48,398 nt of DNA from Hyphomicrobiales bacterium (GCA_017305925.1 JAFKJW010000194.1:39004-87401), one strand, 5' to 3'; numbered from the stretch's first letter, positions 1 to 7,736 are shown. Notes: generated by a model from the letters alone, not told the origin. A program made the numbers and translations.

Positions 1-458
1 ACGATGCCGGCGGCGATCCGCCGGCAATACAGCGCGCCCCCCTCCTTCGAGAAGAAGGCATAGCGGAACGTCCCGCGCGCCAGGAACGGCCAGCGTTCGG
101 CCGCAACGTCCGCCTCGATATATTCGTGGGGGAAGCCGCCGGCGCGCAGGCCCTCGAGATAGCGCTCGGCCTCGTCGCCCGCCTCACGGGAGACGCAGAA
201 GAAGCCGCGCGGATCGAGATGGCTCTCGCCGAGATCGGTCCACAATTCGTCCCATGCCTCATAGGCCTGCGTGATCAGCGCGCCGTAGCCGGCCGCGGTG
301 CCATAGGCGCGGCGGATGATGCGGTGGTGGTCGCCCGAGGCAGCCAGCGGATTGGGAATGAGTCCCCGCTCCAGAAGCGTGACGCGGTGGCCGCGCTTCG
401 TCAGCGCCCAGGCCGTGGAAAGCCCGGCGATCCCTGCTCCGACGACGATGACGTTCAT
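1..458 (-). CDS. FAD-dependent oxidoreductase (DAO/sarcosine oxidase-like), N-terminal part
   Basis: This is the first 152 codons of a minus-strand flavoprotein that runs off the left edge. The protein opens with a Rossmann dinucleotide-binding motif (VVGAGIAGLSTAWAL at about residues 4-18) followed by an acidic end of strand 2 (LLER), which binds the ADP part of FAD. The segment SGDHHRIIRRAYG near residue 40 resembles the region after the FAD motif in D-amino-acid, sarcosine and N-methyl-tryptophan oxidase relatives. An oxidase or dehydrogenase acting on an amino or N-methyl compound is inferred; the substrate cannot be told from this fragment. It is divergent from the P450 gene, with 88 bp between the two start codons. 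Confidence 0.75.
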   Translation of the reverse strand, partial: MNVIVVGAGIAGLSTAWALTKRGHRVTLLERGLIPNPLAASGDHHRIIRRAYGTAAGYGALITQAYEAWDELWTDLGESHLDPRGFFCVSREAGDEAERYLEGLRAGGFPHEYIEADVAAERWPFLARGTFRYAFFSKEGGALYCRRIAAGI

Positions 459-483
459 GGATCCTCCGTGCCCGGCGAGATGG

Positions 484-514
484 ACTGGCGTTTCGCCAGT
501 TACAGAGACTGGCG
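484..514. promoter_or_regulatory. ACTGGCG repeat cluster between divergent genes (candidate operator)
   Basis: ACTGGCG (484-490) is followed after three bases by its exact inverse CGCCAGT (494-500), and a further direct copy ACTGGCG lies at 508-514, 24 bp from the first. The cluster sits in the 88-bp gap between the divergent FAD oxidoreductase and P450 genes, where a shared regulator would be expected to bind. No regulator gene is visible next to it. The repeats are observed; the operator role is inferred. Confidence 0.4.
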
Positions 515-546
515 CGGGATTGGCAAGTTGGGATAGTTGAGCCACG

Positions 547-1794
547 ATGACCGACGCCGCCCCCGACTACCTGCGCTACGAGCCCGAAACGCGCCGGCTC
601 GATCTCGATCCGCACGAACCGCGCTTCATCGACGACCCTTACGAAGCCTATGCCTGGCTGCATGGCAAGGGCGGCACGTTCTTCTGGGAGCAATACGGGT
701 TCTGGTGCTTCGGCGGCTTCGACGACGTCAACCGGCTGCTGCGCGACCGGCGCTTCGGCCGCGAGCGGCCCGGCGGTTACCTTTCGATCGCGGCGGACGG
801 GACACGAAGCCATCTCGCCGCCTTCGACGCCATCGAGGCCAATTCCCTGCTGGAACTGGAGCCGCCCGTGCACACGCGGCTGCGCACGCTGGTCAACCGC
901 GCCTTCGTCTCGCGGCAGGTCGAGCGCCTGAGGCCACGCATCGAGGCGCTGGCGAATATGCTGATCGACGGCTTCCCGAAAGATACGCCGTTCGATCTCC
1001 TGCCCGCCTATGCCGCGCCGCTGCCGATCACGGTCATCGCCGAGATGCTCGGCGTCCCGGCGGAGATGGGGCCGCAACTGTTGGAATGGTCGCACCGCAT
1101 GGTCGCCATGTACATGCACGGCCGCACCCGCGAGACCGAGGAAAGCGCGAACGTCGCTGCCCGCGACTTCGCGGCCTTCCTGCGCGCCCATGCCGAGGCG
1201 CGGCGAAGGGCACCCGGCGAGGACCTCCTGTCGCTCTTGATCGCCGCGCGGGAGGATGGCCGGAAGCTTTCGGAGGACGAGCTCGTCTCCTCCGTCGTCC
1301 TGCTGCTCAATGCCGGCCACGAGGCCACGGTCCACCAGACGGGCAATGCCGTGCGCACGATCCTGGCGCAGGGCGGCGATCCGCGCCGCTTCCTCGCGAC
1401 ACCGGAGGCGACCGCCGCGACGGTCGAAGAATGCCTGCGCTTCGACGCGCCGCTGCACATGTTCACCCGCTATGCCTATGGCGACGTCGAAGCCGCGCCC
1501 GGCATCGGCCTGAAGGCCGGCGAGCAGGTCGCGCTGCTGCTCGGCATGGCGAACCGCGACCCGCAGGCTTTCGCGGCGCCCGGCGCGTTCCGGCCGGACA
1601 GGCCCGACCAGAAGAACGTGTCCTTCGGCGCCGGCATCCATTTCTGCATCGGCGCACCGCTGGCTCGGCTGGAACTCCAGGCGTCGCTGAAGACGCTGTT
1701 CGACCGGCTGCCGGGACTACGGCTGGCCGATCCGCCCCACTATGGCGACACCTATCATTTCCATGGATTGCAGAGGCTTACGGTCGCCGCTTAA
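547..1794 (+). CDS. cytochrome P450
   Basis: A complete 415-residue soluble class I-type P450, the usual length for bacterial members. The I-helix motif AGHEAT is at residues 256-261, with His-Glu in place of the more common Asp/Glu-Thr order. The ExxR pair is E295/R298. The heme loop FGAGIHFCIG covers residues 360-369, with Cys367 as the axial heme thiolate. No membrane anchor is present, so it should be cytosolic and need a ferredoxin and ferredoxin reductase encoded elsewhere; none is in this window. The first ATG in frame is taken as the start, although its ribosome-binding site is weak. The substrate is unknown. The divergent flavin oxidoreductase may share its regulation. Confidence 0.93.
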   Translation: MTDAAPDYLRYEPETRRLDLDPHEPRFIDDPYEAYAWLHGKGGTFFWEQYGFWCFGGFDDVNRLLRDRRFGRERPGGYLSIAADGTRSHLAAFDAIEANSLLELEPPVHTRLRTLVNRAFVSRQVERLRPRIEALANMLIDGFPKDTPFDLLPAYAAPLPITVIAEMLGVPAEMGPQLLEWSHRMVAMYMHGRTRETEESANVAARDFAAFLRAHAEARRRAPGEDLLSLLIAAREDGRKLSEDELVSSVVLLLNAGHEATVHQTGNAVRTILAQGGDPRRFLATPEATAATVEECLRFDAPLHMFTRYAYGDVEAAPGIGLKAGEQVALLLGMANRDPQAFAAPGAFRPDRPDQKNVSFGAGIHFCIGAPLARLELQASLKTLFDRLPGLRLADPPHYGDTYHFHGLQRLTVAA

Positions 1795-1835
1795 AGCGAC
1801 GAACTCCAGCCGGAACGCGCTCTTGGTTCGATGCG

Positions 1836-2105
1836 TCAGGCCGCATGCGAACTCCGGATGGTCGTCAGTCCGGCGAGCAGCCCAAGCACCGAGATATCCT
1901 CATCGATCTCCGGCCAGTGGATGCCCTCGCCCCTGCCGATGAGCCGCCAGTTGGAGCGCTGGGAAGAACTCGCATCGCGCAGGCGCGGATACCACGCAAC
2001 GGGGACCGACAGTTCCCGCCCATCTTCCAGAACGACATGGATCGCCGAGTCGGACACCGTCACATCGACGGCGATTGGATCGACATCAAGCTTCAAAATG
2101 GTCAT
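1836..2105 (-). CDS. DUF2442 domain protein
   Basis: An 89-residue protein of the DUF2442 family, recognised by its opening (ILKLDVDPIAVDVTVSD) and the block LEDGRELSVPVAWYPRL near residues 26-42, then a tail ending in a conserved-looking WPEIDEDISVLGLL. Its start overlaps the 3' end of the DUF4160 gene by 20 bases, so the two are surely co-transcribed and probably translationally coupled. DUF2442 and DUF4160 genes are often adjacent in bacteria and have been viewed as possible toxin-antitoxin-like pairs, but biochemical proof is not known to me. It lies convergent to the P450 gene, 41 bp away, with no clear terminator between. Confidence 0.8.
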   Translation of the reverse strand: MTILKLDVDPIAVDVTVSDSAIHVVLEDGRELSVPVAWYPRLRDASSSQRSNWRLIGRGEGIHWPEIDEDISVLGLLAGLTTIRSSHAA

Positions 2106-2322
2106 GCCATGCCTCCAGGAACATGCGTCGGTATTCTATCACAAGAGTCCGCAAGTCGCTAAGTTCGTGGGCACGAAACCTTCGCGATGAGGCCAGTTCC
2201 ACTGACTCCAGCCAATATTTAGCGATCTTGTCGCCATATTCTACGTGGATATGCGCCGGCTCATTGTTCTCCCGACTGTAGAAAAAGAAGCGATAGCCCG
2301 ATCGGATGAGGACCGTCGGCAT
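2086..2322 (-). CDS. DUF4160 domain protein
   Basis: A 78-residue protein of the DUF4160 family. It begins MPTVLIRSGYRFFFYSREN and contains the family's EPAHIHVEYG block (residues 21-30), in which two histidines flank an isoleucine. The start at 2322 is supported by AGGAGA about five bases upstream. Only eight bases separate it from the stop of the cupin gene, so it is the third gene of a metY-cupin-DUF4160-DUF2442 run. The 20-base overlap with DUF2442 indicates a functional pair. No catalytic motif can be assigned with confidence. Confidence 0.8.
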   Translation of the reverse strand: MPTVLIRSGYRFFFYSRENNEPAHIHVEYGDKIAKYWLESVELASSRRFRAHELSDLRTLVIEYRRMFLEAWHDHFEA

Positions 2323-2330
2323 CGGCTCTC

Positions 2331-2693
2331 CTATCCAGCCTCCGGCAGCTTGATCACATATTCCTTGCGGGTCGTCTCCAGCACCTCCCACGTTCCCTTC
2401 AGGCCCGGCCGCAGCACGAAGCTGTCGCCGGCCCTGACGGTGTACGCCTCGCCGCCGTCTTCCGTGATGACCGAGACACCGGAGAGGATGTGGCAGAATT
2501 CCCATTCCGTGTATTCGAAGCGCCATTTGCCGGGCGTCGCTTCCCAGATGCCGGCATAGAGCCCGTCCTCGCCGTTCTCGGTTCCCCAACTGCGGAATTT
2601 CGGATCGCCCGCGATCAGGCGGTCGGGCGCCGGCGCGTCATGTTCCGGCTCGATGCCCTCGGCGGAGATTCTGGCAAAAAGCGGCGCGGTCAT
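2331..2693 (-). CDS. cupin domain protein (Cupin_3/DUF861 type)
   Basis: A 120-residue single-domain cupin. The segment WEATPGKWRFEYTEWEFCHILSG is split here as WEATPGKWRF (about 52-61) then YTEWEFCHILSG (63-74), a typical first cupin motif of the DUF861/ureidoglycine-aminohydrolase-like class. The second motif is GDSFVLRPGLKGTWEV near residues 90-105. Such proteins are small cytosolic beta-barrels of mostly unknown substrate. The start at ATG 2693 is preferred over an upstream GTG in the same frame because the cupin fold begins soon after. It starts 31 bases after the metY stop and ends eight bases before DUF4160, so it is probably co-transcribed with both. Confidence 0.82.
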   Translation of the reverse strand: MTAPLFARISAEGIEPEHDAPAPDRLIAGDPKFRSWGTENGEDGLYAGIWEATPGKWRFEYTEWEFCHILSGVSVITEDGGEAYTVRAGDSFVLRPGLKGTWEVLETTRKEYVIKLPEAG

Positions 2694-2724
2694 GGCTGCC
2701 CGATCCCGTTGCTTCCCGCCTCTT

Positions 2725-4008
2725 CTAGGCCTTCGCAAGCGCCTGGTCGAGGTCGGCGATGATGTCCTGCGCGTCCTCGATGCCGATCGACAGGCGCACC
2801 GTGTCCGGTCCGGCGCCGGCCGCGATCTTCTGCTCGTCGGAAAGCTGGCGGTGGGTCGTGGAGGCCGGATGGATCACGAGCGACTTCGCATCGCCGAGAT
2901 TGGCCACGTGGGAGAACAGCTCCAGCGCCTCGACGAATTTGACGCCGGCGTCGTAGCCGCCCTTCAGGCCGAAGGTGAAGACGGCCCCCGCCCCGTTCGG
3001 CGAATACTTCTTCTGGAGGGCGTGGTTCTTGCTCGCCGGCAGGCCGGAATGCTCAACCCACGCCACCTTCGGATGGTTCGACAGCCAGCCGGCGACGGTC
3101 AGCGCATTGTCGGAATGGCGCTGCATGCGCAGCGGCAGCGTCTCCAGGCCGTTGAGGATCAGGAAGGCGTTGAAGGGTGAGATGGCCGGGCCGAAGTCGC
3201 GCAGGCCGAGCACGCGCGCCGCGATCGCGAAGGCGAAATTGCCGAAAGTCTCGTGCAGCACCATGCCGCCATATTCCGGGCGCGGCTCCGACAGCATCGG
3301 GTACTTGCCGGACTTCGACCAGTCGAACGTGCCTCCGTCGACCAGGATGCCGCCGATGGAGTTGCCCTGGCCGCCGATGAACTTGGTCAGCGAGTGGACG
3401 ACGATGTCGGCGCCGTGCTCGATCGGGCGCACCAGATAGGGCGAGGCGAGCGTGTTGTCGACGACGAGCGGAATGCCATGCCTGCGCGCGATGTCGCCGA
3501 TCTTCTCGATATCGACGAAATGGCCGGCCGGATTGGCCACGCTCTCGATGAAGATCGCCTTGGTCTTCTCGTCGATCTTGTCCTCGAAGGTCGACGGATC
3601 GTTCGCGTCGGCCCAGCGCACTTCCCAGCCGAAATTCTTGAAGGCATGGCCGAACTGGTTGATCGAGCCGCCATAGAGCTTGTTGGCGGCGACGAAGTTC
3701 TCGCCGGGCTTCATCATCGTATGGAAGACGAGCATCTGCGCGGCATGGCCGGACGATGTGGCGAGCGCCGCAGTGCCGCCTTCCAGCGCCGCCACGCGCT
3801 CTTCCAGCACCGCCTGCGTCGGGTTCATGATGCGGGTGTAGATGTTTCCGAACGCCTTCAGGCCAAAGAGCGACGCGGCGTGATCGGCATCGTCGAAGAC
3901 GTATGACGTCGTCTGGTAGATCGGCGTGGCCCGCGCCCCGGTCGCTGGATCAGGCTTGGCGCCGGCGTGGACGGCAAGCGTGTTGAACCCCGGTGCGCGC
4001 TGCGACAT
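2725..4008 (-). CDS. metY: O-acetylhomoserine aminocarboxypropyltransferase (sulfhydrylase)
   Basis: A 427-residue PLP enzyme of the Cys/Met metabolism family. It joins O-acetylhomoserine with sulfide (or methanethiol) to give homocysteine (or methionine). Lys209 in HSLTKFIGGQG is the Schiff-base lysine. TPIYQTTSYVF near the N-terminus and GHAAQMLVF further on are family motifs. The length fits MetY (about 430) better than MetZ (about 400). ATG 4008 is chosen because GGAGAGAAG lies just upstream; a longer frame to 4089 lacks such support. It leads the metY-cupin-DUF4160-DUF2442 run. I looked for a SAM-II type riboswitch in the 140-bp leader and did not see one. It runs along the same sulfur theme as mtnK about 8 kb away. 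Confidence 0.93.
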   Translation of the reverse strand: MSQRAPGFNTLAVHAGAKPDPATGARATPIYQTTSYVFDDADHAASLFGLKAFGNIYTRIMNPTQAVLEERVAALEGGTAALATSSGHAAQMLVFHTMMKPGENFVAANKLYGGSINQFGHAFKNFGWEVRWADANDPSTFEDKIDEKTKAIFIESVANPAGHFVDIEKIGDIARRHGIPLVVDNTLASPYLVRPIEHGADIVVHSLTKFIGGQGNSIGGILVDGGTFDWSKSGKYPMLSEPRPEYGGMVLHETFGNFAFAIAARVLGLRDFGPAISPFNAFLILNGLETLPLRMQRHSDNALTVAGWLSNHPKVAWVEHSGLPASKNHALQKKYSPNGAGAVFTFGLKGGYDAGVKFVEALELFSHVANLGDAKSLVIHPASTTHRQLSDEQKIAAGAGPDTVRLSIGIEDAQDIIADLDQALAKA

Positions 4009-4148
4009 GATCTTCTCTCCATACGATCGACAGTGGTCGGCGGCATTCATGGCGGAGGCCGGCGCCGAAAGCAAAGGAGAATTTTCCAAGAACTGGGCGA
4101 CGGGCGTCCCGACGCCTCTGTCCCGTCCGCATCCGGCAGAACAATCGT

Positions 4149-4670
4149 CTATTTGACGCGCACGCCGAAGCTCTGGAAGCCCTGCCGCATCAGCGGCTTC
4201 CTGGACGACAGCACGCCGCTGTTGACGCCGTTCCAGCCGATCTCGCCGGACAGCCGGCCGTATTCGATCTTCGGGCAGCGGTTCATCACCACCTTGAGGC
4301 CGGAGGCCTCGGCCTTCGCCGCGGCCTCGTCGTTGCGCACCGTGAGCTGCATCCAGATCACCTTCGGCAGCGGGTCGAGCGCCAGCGCCTCGTCGACGAT
4401 CGGCGGCACGGCGTTCGAGGCGCGGAAGATGTCGACCATGTCGATCGGCTCCGGCACATCCGCCAGCTTCGCATAGGTCATGCGGCCGAGGATTTCCTTG
4501 CCGGCCTGCCCCGGATTGATTGGAAAGACCGTAAATCCCTTGTCGATCAAATATTTGACCACGAAATAGCTCGGCCGGACGTCATTGGCCGAGGCGCCGA
4601 CGACGGCGACAGTCCGCACCGTGTTGAGGATACCGGCGATATAGGCGTTGTCGTAGGAATCGTGGTTCAT
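4149..4670 (-). CDS. CoA-binding domain protein (YccU-like)
   Basis: A 173-residue small CoA-binding protein of the YccU type. It carries the Rossmann-like CoA_binding fold: TVAVVGASANDVRPSY (about 19-34), the KGFTVFPINPG strand and turn, then VDIFRASNAVPPIVDEAL and the conserved late motif NRCPKIEY. Family members resemble the nucleotide-binding domain of succinyl-CoA synthetase but lack a catalytic partner; the function is unknown. Its ATG overlaps the stop of the VOC gene by four bases (ATGA), making it the last gene of a tightly coupled three-gene operon with an enoyl-CoA hydratase-like protein, which suggests an acyl-CoA context. Confidence 0.87.
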   Translation of the reverse strand: MNHDSYDNAYIAGILNTVRTVAVVGASANDVRPSYFVVKYLIDKGFTVFPINPGQAGKEILGRMTYAKLADVPEPIDMVDIFRASNAVPPIVDEALALDPLPKVIWMQLTVRNDEAAAKAEASGLKVVMNRCPKIEYGRLSGEIGWNGVNSGVLSSRKPLMRQGFQSFGVRVK

Positions 4671-5086
4671 GCCGGCAGCGTGATACGCCCCTCCGCATCG
4701 ATCGGAAAGGCGGGATTGTGGGCGACCTCCCAGAGATTGTCTTCCGGATCGGCGAAATAGCCGTACCATCCGCCCCAGAAGGCGCGGCCTGCCGGCTTCA
4801 CGATCCGGCCCCCTGCGCGCTCCGCTTCGTCCAGCACGGCGTCGACCTCCTCGGCCGAATGCGTATTGTAGGCGAGATAGACCCGCGGGACGCCGCTGCC
4901 GAAGCCGATCCCGGCATCCGGTTCCGCGTCCTTGCGTGGAAACAGCGCGAGGATCGCCCCGCCCATCTGGAAGAAGGCCACGCCGTCGTCGATGCGGTGC
5001 CGCTCCAGGCCCATAGCCTGATAGAAGCCCGCCATCCGATCGAGATCGCCCACGGCGATGGTGACGATGGAGATGCGGGGCTCCAT
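4667..5086 (-). CDS. VOC (glyoxalase/dioxygenase superfamily) protein
   Basis: A 139-residue vicinal-oxygen-chelate fold protein with two beta-alpha-beta-beta-beta modules: ISIVTIAVGDLDRMAGFY (5-22) at the start and SAEEVDAVLDEAERAGGRI in the second half, closing with GYFADPEDNLWEVAHNP, the typical end motif carrying a metal-ligand glutamate. It could be a glyoxalase/bleomycin-resistance-type protein; the substrate is unknown. Its start codon shares one base with the stop of the upstream hydratase gene, and its own stop overlaps the CoA-binding gene by four bases, so the three proteins should be made together. Confidence 0.88.
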   Translation of the reverse strand: MEPRISIVTIAVGDLDRMAGFYQAMGLERHRIDDGVAFFQMGGAILALFPRKDAEPDAGIGFGSGVPRVYLAYNTHSAEEVDAVLDEAERAGGRIVKPAGRAFWGGWYGYFADPEDNLWEVAHNPAFPIDAEGRITLPA

Positions 5087-5904
5087 CAGCCGTCCGTCCA
5101 CTCCGGCTTGCGCTTGCCGATGAAGGCGTCGATGCCCTCCTTCGCGTCGCACGCCAGCATGTTCTCCACCATGACGCGCGAGGCGTAGGCATAGGCGTCC
5201 GCAAGGCCCATCTCGGCCTGCCGGTAGAACGCCTCCTTGCCGAGCTTCAGCGTGGAAGGCGATTTGGACGCAATGGTTTCGGCGTATTTGCTGACGACCT
5301 GGGAAAGGTACTCGCGCGGCACGACGCGGTTGACGAGCCCGAACTCCTTAGCCGTCGCTGCGTCCACCATCTCACCGGTCAGCAGCATCTCCATCGCATG
5401 CTTCGGCTTCAGGCCGCGCACCAGCGCCACGCCCGGCGTGGTGCAGAACAGCCCGACATCGATGCCGTTGACGCCAAATCTCGACTGGTCCGAGCAGATC
5501 GCGAGGTCGCAGGTGGCGACGAGCTGGCAGCCGGCGGCCGTCGCGATGCCGTCCACCTCGGCGATCACCGGCTTCGGATGCGAGACGATCGACTGCATCA
5601 TGGCGCCGCAGGCGTCGAAGGTTTCCCTGAAGAAGGCTTCGCCCCCGTCCGGGTCGCCGCGATGGCCGGTCATCTCCTTGAGATCATGGCCGCCGCTGAA
5701 CAGCTTTCCGGACGCGGCGATGACGACGACGCGGGCCGCCTTGTCCGCGCGCGCCGCGTCGAGCGCATCCTGCATGGCGCGGATCGTCGCCAGCGACAGC
5801 GCGTTGGCCGGCGGATTGGCTAAAATGAGGCGCAGCACAGACCCCTTGCGCTCGACGATCACCGGACCTTCCGGCGCGGCCTTGAATGCGAGGACTTCCG
5901 CCAT
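5086..5904 (-). CDS. enoyl-CoA hydratase/isomerase family protein, ECHDC3-like
   Basis: A 272-residue crotonase-fold protein. The oxyanion-hole segments are KLFSGGHDLKEM (near 68-79) and DGIATAAGCQLVATCDLAI (near 118-136). The wording FSGGHDLKEM, GLFCTTPGVAL and a C-terminus AFIGKRKPEW are the pattern of ECHDC3, a crotonase subgroup present in bacteria and mitochondria whose substrate is unsettled. The usual catalytic glutamates of true enoyl-CoA hydratase are not clearly placed, so activity should not be assumed. ATG 5904 fits the fold start; a longer frame to 5967 exists. It is first gene of the operon with the VOC and CoA-binding proteins and is divergent from the thioesterase. Confidence 0.88.
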   Translation of the reverse strand: MAEVLAFKAAPEGPVIVERKGSVLRLILANPPANALSLATIRAMQDALDAARADKAARVVVIAASGKLFSGGHDLKEMTGHRGDPDGGEAFFRETFDACGAMMQSIVSHPKPVIAEVDGIATAAGCQLVATCDLAICSDQSRFGVNGIDVGLFCTTPGVALVRGLKPKHAMEMLLTGEMVDAATAKEFGLVNRVVPREYLSQVVSKYAETIASKSPSTLKLGKEAFYRQAEMGLADAYAYASRVMVENMLACDAKEGIDAFIGKRKPEWTDG

Positions 5905-6032
5905 GGGACGACTCCGTTCCGATGCTCCGTTTCGCCAAGGCTTACCACGCGCGCCCTTGAAACGCACCCGCCAGTCCTGTTTTGTCGCGGGCCGGAACGC
6001 CGCCGGCGATGGCGGCCTGGAAAATCGCCCCT

Positions 6033-6482
6033 ATGCCTCTGCACCCCGCGCCCGCCCCTCTCCTCACCGCCGACGAGGTCAACACCCTGATGGACAGGGA
6101 ATTTCCGCAGCTCAACAGCGGCTCGGACGACTACAGGGTGATCGAGATCGTCCCCGGCGGCTGCACGGTGCGCCTCAACGCCGGCGAAAGGCATCTGAGG
6201 CCGGGCGGCACGGTCTCCGGACCGGCGCTCTTCACGCTGGCCGACATAGGCGGCTATGCCTGCGTGCTCTCCCATGCCGGGCCGGACGCGCTGTCGGTCA
6301 CCACCAATCTCAACATCAACTTCATGCGCAAGGCCGGCAGAGGCCCCGTGGACGGTCGCTGCCGCATCCTGAAGCTCGGCAGGAGCCTGATGGTGTTCGA
6401 CATCGACGTCCTTGCCGGCGAGGACAGGCACATGGTGGCGCACGCGACCGGGACATATTCGATCCCGCCACGGAAGCCGTGA
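6033..6482 (+). CDS. PaaI-type hotdog-fold thioesterase
   Basis: A 149-residue protein of the PaaI/4HBT hotdog family, which hydrolyses acyl-CoA thioesters. The central block GGTVSGPALFTLADIGGYA (near 62-80) holds the conserved helix entry where an Asp or equivalent acts. VTTNLNINFMRKAGRGP is the typical strand pair that follows. The start could be ATG 6009 (157 residues) or TTG 5982; ATG 6033 is preferred because homologues begin shortly before the (A)EEVN helix. The divergent neighbour is the ECHDC3-like operon, which again handles CoA esters. Confidence 0.85.
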   Translation: MPLHPAPAPLLTADEVNTLMDREFPQLNSGSDDYRVIEIVPGGCTVRLNAGERHLRPGGTVSGPALFTLADIGGYACVLSHAGPDALSVTTNLNINFMRKAGRGPVDGRCRILKLGRSLMVFDIDVLAGEDRHMVAHATGTYSIPPRKP

Positions 6483-6567
6483 GCTCTTTTCATATGGTAT
6501 CATATTACCTCTTTTTGAACCTGCTGTTTTTGCTGGATTTTTAGACGCGATCCAAATTATCCATCTG

Positions 6568-6596
6568 TTGACGGCGGGGCGGGCCCTCTCTATAAG
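6568..6596 (+). promoter_or_regulatory. sigma-70 type promoter of rplM-rpsI
   Basis: TTGACG (6568-6573) and TATAAG (6591-6596) are separated by exactly 17 bases. Each hexamer departs from consensus at a single position, making this among the best matches in the window. It lies 112 bases upstream of the rplM start, leaving room for the structured leader described separately. Confidence 0.8.
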
Positions 6597-6608
6597 CACC
6601 TCGGAACA

Positions 6609-6643
6609 GCGGCCCCCAGGGCCGCCGTTTTGTTATTGGCGGC
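6609..6643 (+). promoter_or_regulatory. terminator/antiterminator-like structure in the rplM leader
   Basis: GCGGCCC (6609-6615) and GGGCCGC (6619-6625) form a perfect 7-bp hairpin with a three-base loop, followed by a T-rich run (6628-6637), the look of an intrinsic terminator. The right arm overlaps GCCGCC (6621-6626), which can instead pair with GGCGGC (6638-6643) across the T-rich segment. The two pairings exclude each other. This is where an L13 autoregulatory leader would be expected, but it does not match a leader motif I can name, so the attenuation role is inferred. Confidence 0.5.
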
Positions 6644-6707
6644 TTCGGCCGGCAATCCAAGCAACAAGAAACGCCCTCCCCGCGAGGGTCCTTTAGAGAG
6701 CAACACC

Positions 6708-7169
6708 ATGAAAACCTTCTCGCAGAAGCCTGCGGAGGTGACGAAGAAGTGGGTGCTGATCGACGCCGAGGGTCTCGTCGTCGGCCGCCTCGCCTCCATC
6801 GTCGCCAACCGCCTGCGCGGCAAGCACAAGCCGACCTTCACCCCGCATGTCGACGACGGCGACAACGTCATCATCGTCAATGCCGAGAAGGTGGCGCTGA
6901 CCGGCCGCAAATACACCGACAAGATGTATTACTGGCACACCGGCCATCCGGGCGGCATCAAGGAGCGCACCGCGCGCCAGTTGCTGGAAGGCCGTTTCCC
7001 GGAGCGCGTCATCGAGAAGGCCGTGGAGCGCATGATCCCGCGCGGCCCGCTCGGCCGTCGCCAGATGAAGAATCTCCGCGTCTATGCCGGTGCCGAGCAC
7101 CCGCACGTCGCCCAGCAGCCCGAGGCGCTGGACGTCGCCGCGATGAACCCCAAGAACAAGAGGGCCTGA
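6708..7169 (+). CDS. rplM: 50S ribosomal protein L13
   Basis: A 153-residue L13, an early-assembly 23S rRNA binder. The N-terminal half carries [18 protein letters not shown] and the family block [10 protein letters not shown]; the C-terminal half has [24 protein letters not shown] 6708 matches the standard MKTF start and follows AGAGAG; a longer frame from 6630 would read through the leader and is rejected. It forms the usual rplM-rpsI operon with rpsI three bases downstream. Confidence 0.98.
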   Translation: MKTFSQKPAEVTKKWVLIDAEGLVVGRLASIVANRLRGKHKPTFTPHVDDGDNVIIVNAEKVALTGRKYTDKMYYWHTGHPGGIKERTARQLLEGRFPERVIEKAVERMIPRGPLGRRQMKNLRVYAGAEHPHVAQQPEALDVAAMNPKNKRA

Positions 7170-7172
7170 TAG

Positions 7173-7616
7173 ATGGCTGAGCTTTCCTCCCTCGCGGAAC
7201 TCGGCGCGGCGACCGGCCAGACGGCCGCCCAGCCCGCCGCGCCCGTGCATGTCCAGAAGCTGGACAAGCAGGGCCGCGCCTACGCCACCGGCAAGCGCAA
7301 GGACGCCATCGCGCGCGTCTGGGTGAAGCCCGGTTCCGGCAAGATCACCGTCAACGACAAGGAGTTCTCGGCCTACTTCGCCCGGCCGGTGCTCCAGATG
7401 GTGCTGCGCCAGCCGATCGTCGCGACCAACCGCGACGGCCAGTTCGACATCGTCGTCTCCGTCAGCGGCGGCGGCCTTTCCGGCCAGGCCGGCGCGGTGC
7501 GCCACGGCATCTCCAAGGCGAAGGGCGGCTTCCTCACCCGCGACAGCCGCACCGTCGAGCGCAAGAAGTACGGCAAGGCCAAGGCCCGCCGCTCCTTCCA
7601 GTTCTCGAAGCGCTGA
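7173..7616 (+). CDS. rpsI: 30S ribosomal protein S9
   Basis: A 147-residue S9, a 16S rRNA-binding protein whose C-terminal tail reaches toward the P-site tRNA. The core begins at about residue 29 with [17 protein letters not shown], and the tail [23 protein letters not shown] ends in the conserved SKR. Alphaproteobacterial S9 proteins carry a variable N-terminal extension like the Ala/Pro-rich first 25 residues here. It starts three bases after the rplM stop and is followed by a strong intrinsic terminator. Confidence 0.98.
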   Translation: MAELSSLAELGAATGQTAAQPAAPVHVQKLDKQGRAYATGKRKDAIARVWVKPGSGKITVNDKEFSAYFARPVLQMVLRQPIVATNRDGQFDIVVSVSGGGLSGQAGAVRHGISKAKGGFLTRDSRTVERKKYGKAKARRSFQFSKR

Positions 7617-7642
7617 TCCCGGATTTTATTTCTCATCAGAGA

Positions 7643-7676
7643 CAGGGGCTTGGTGCAAACCGAGCCCCTGTTTTTT
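7643..7676 (+). terminator. intrinsic terminator of rplM-rpsI
   Basis: CAGGGGCT (7643-7650) pairs with AGCCCCTG (7663-7670), extended inside by GGT/ACC around a GCAA loop, and is followed by TTTTTT (7671-7676). It closes the ribosomal operon 27 bases after the rpsI stop and insulates the toxin-antitoxin module downstream. Confidence 0.92.
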
Positions 7677-7736
7677 GCGCTTACAGGAATCTACGCGCTA
7701 CTGATTCAGGACGATTTCCAGTTCTCCATCATATCT

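Noticed and set aside
259-1641. Long minus-strand frame antisense to the P450 and reaching into the FAD gene
   Set aside because: Low-complexity composition and wrong frame relative to the real FAD-oxidoreductase N-terminus.
537-2162. Long plus-strand open frame overlapping the P450 in another frame
   Set aside because: Arg/Ala/Pro-rich reading of GC-rich DNA with no recognisable motif; the P450 frame has all heme-protein signatures.
4009-4148. SAM-type riboswitch before metY
   Set aside because: Looked for SAM-II-like features; only a short GGCGTC/GACGCC hairpin (4103-4116) was found.
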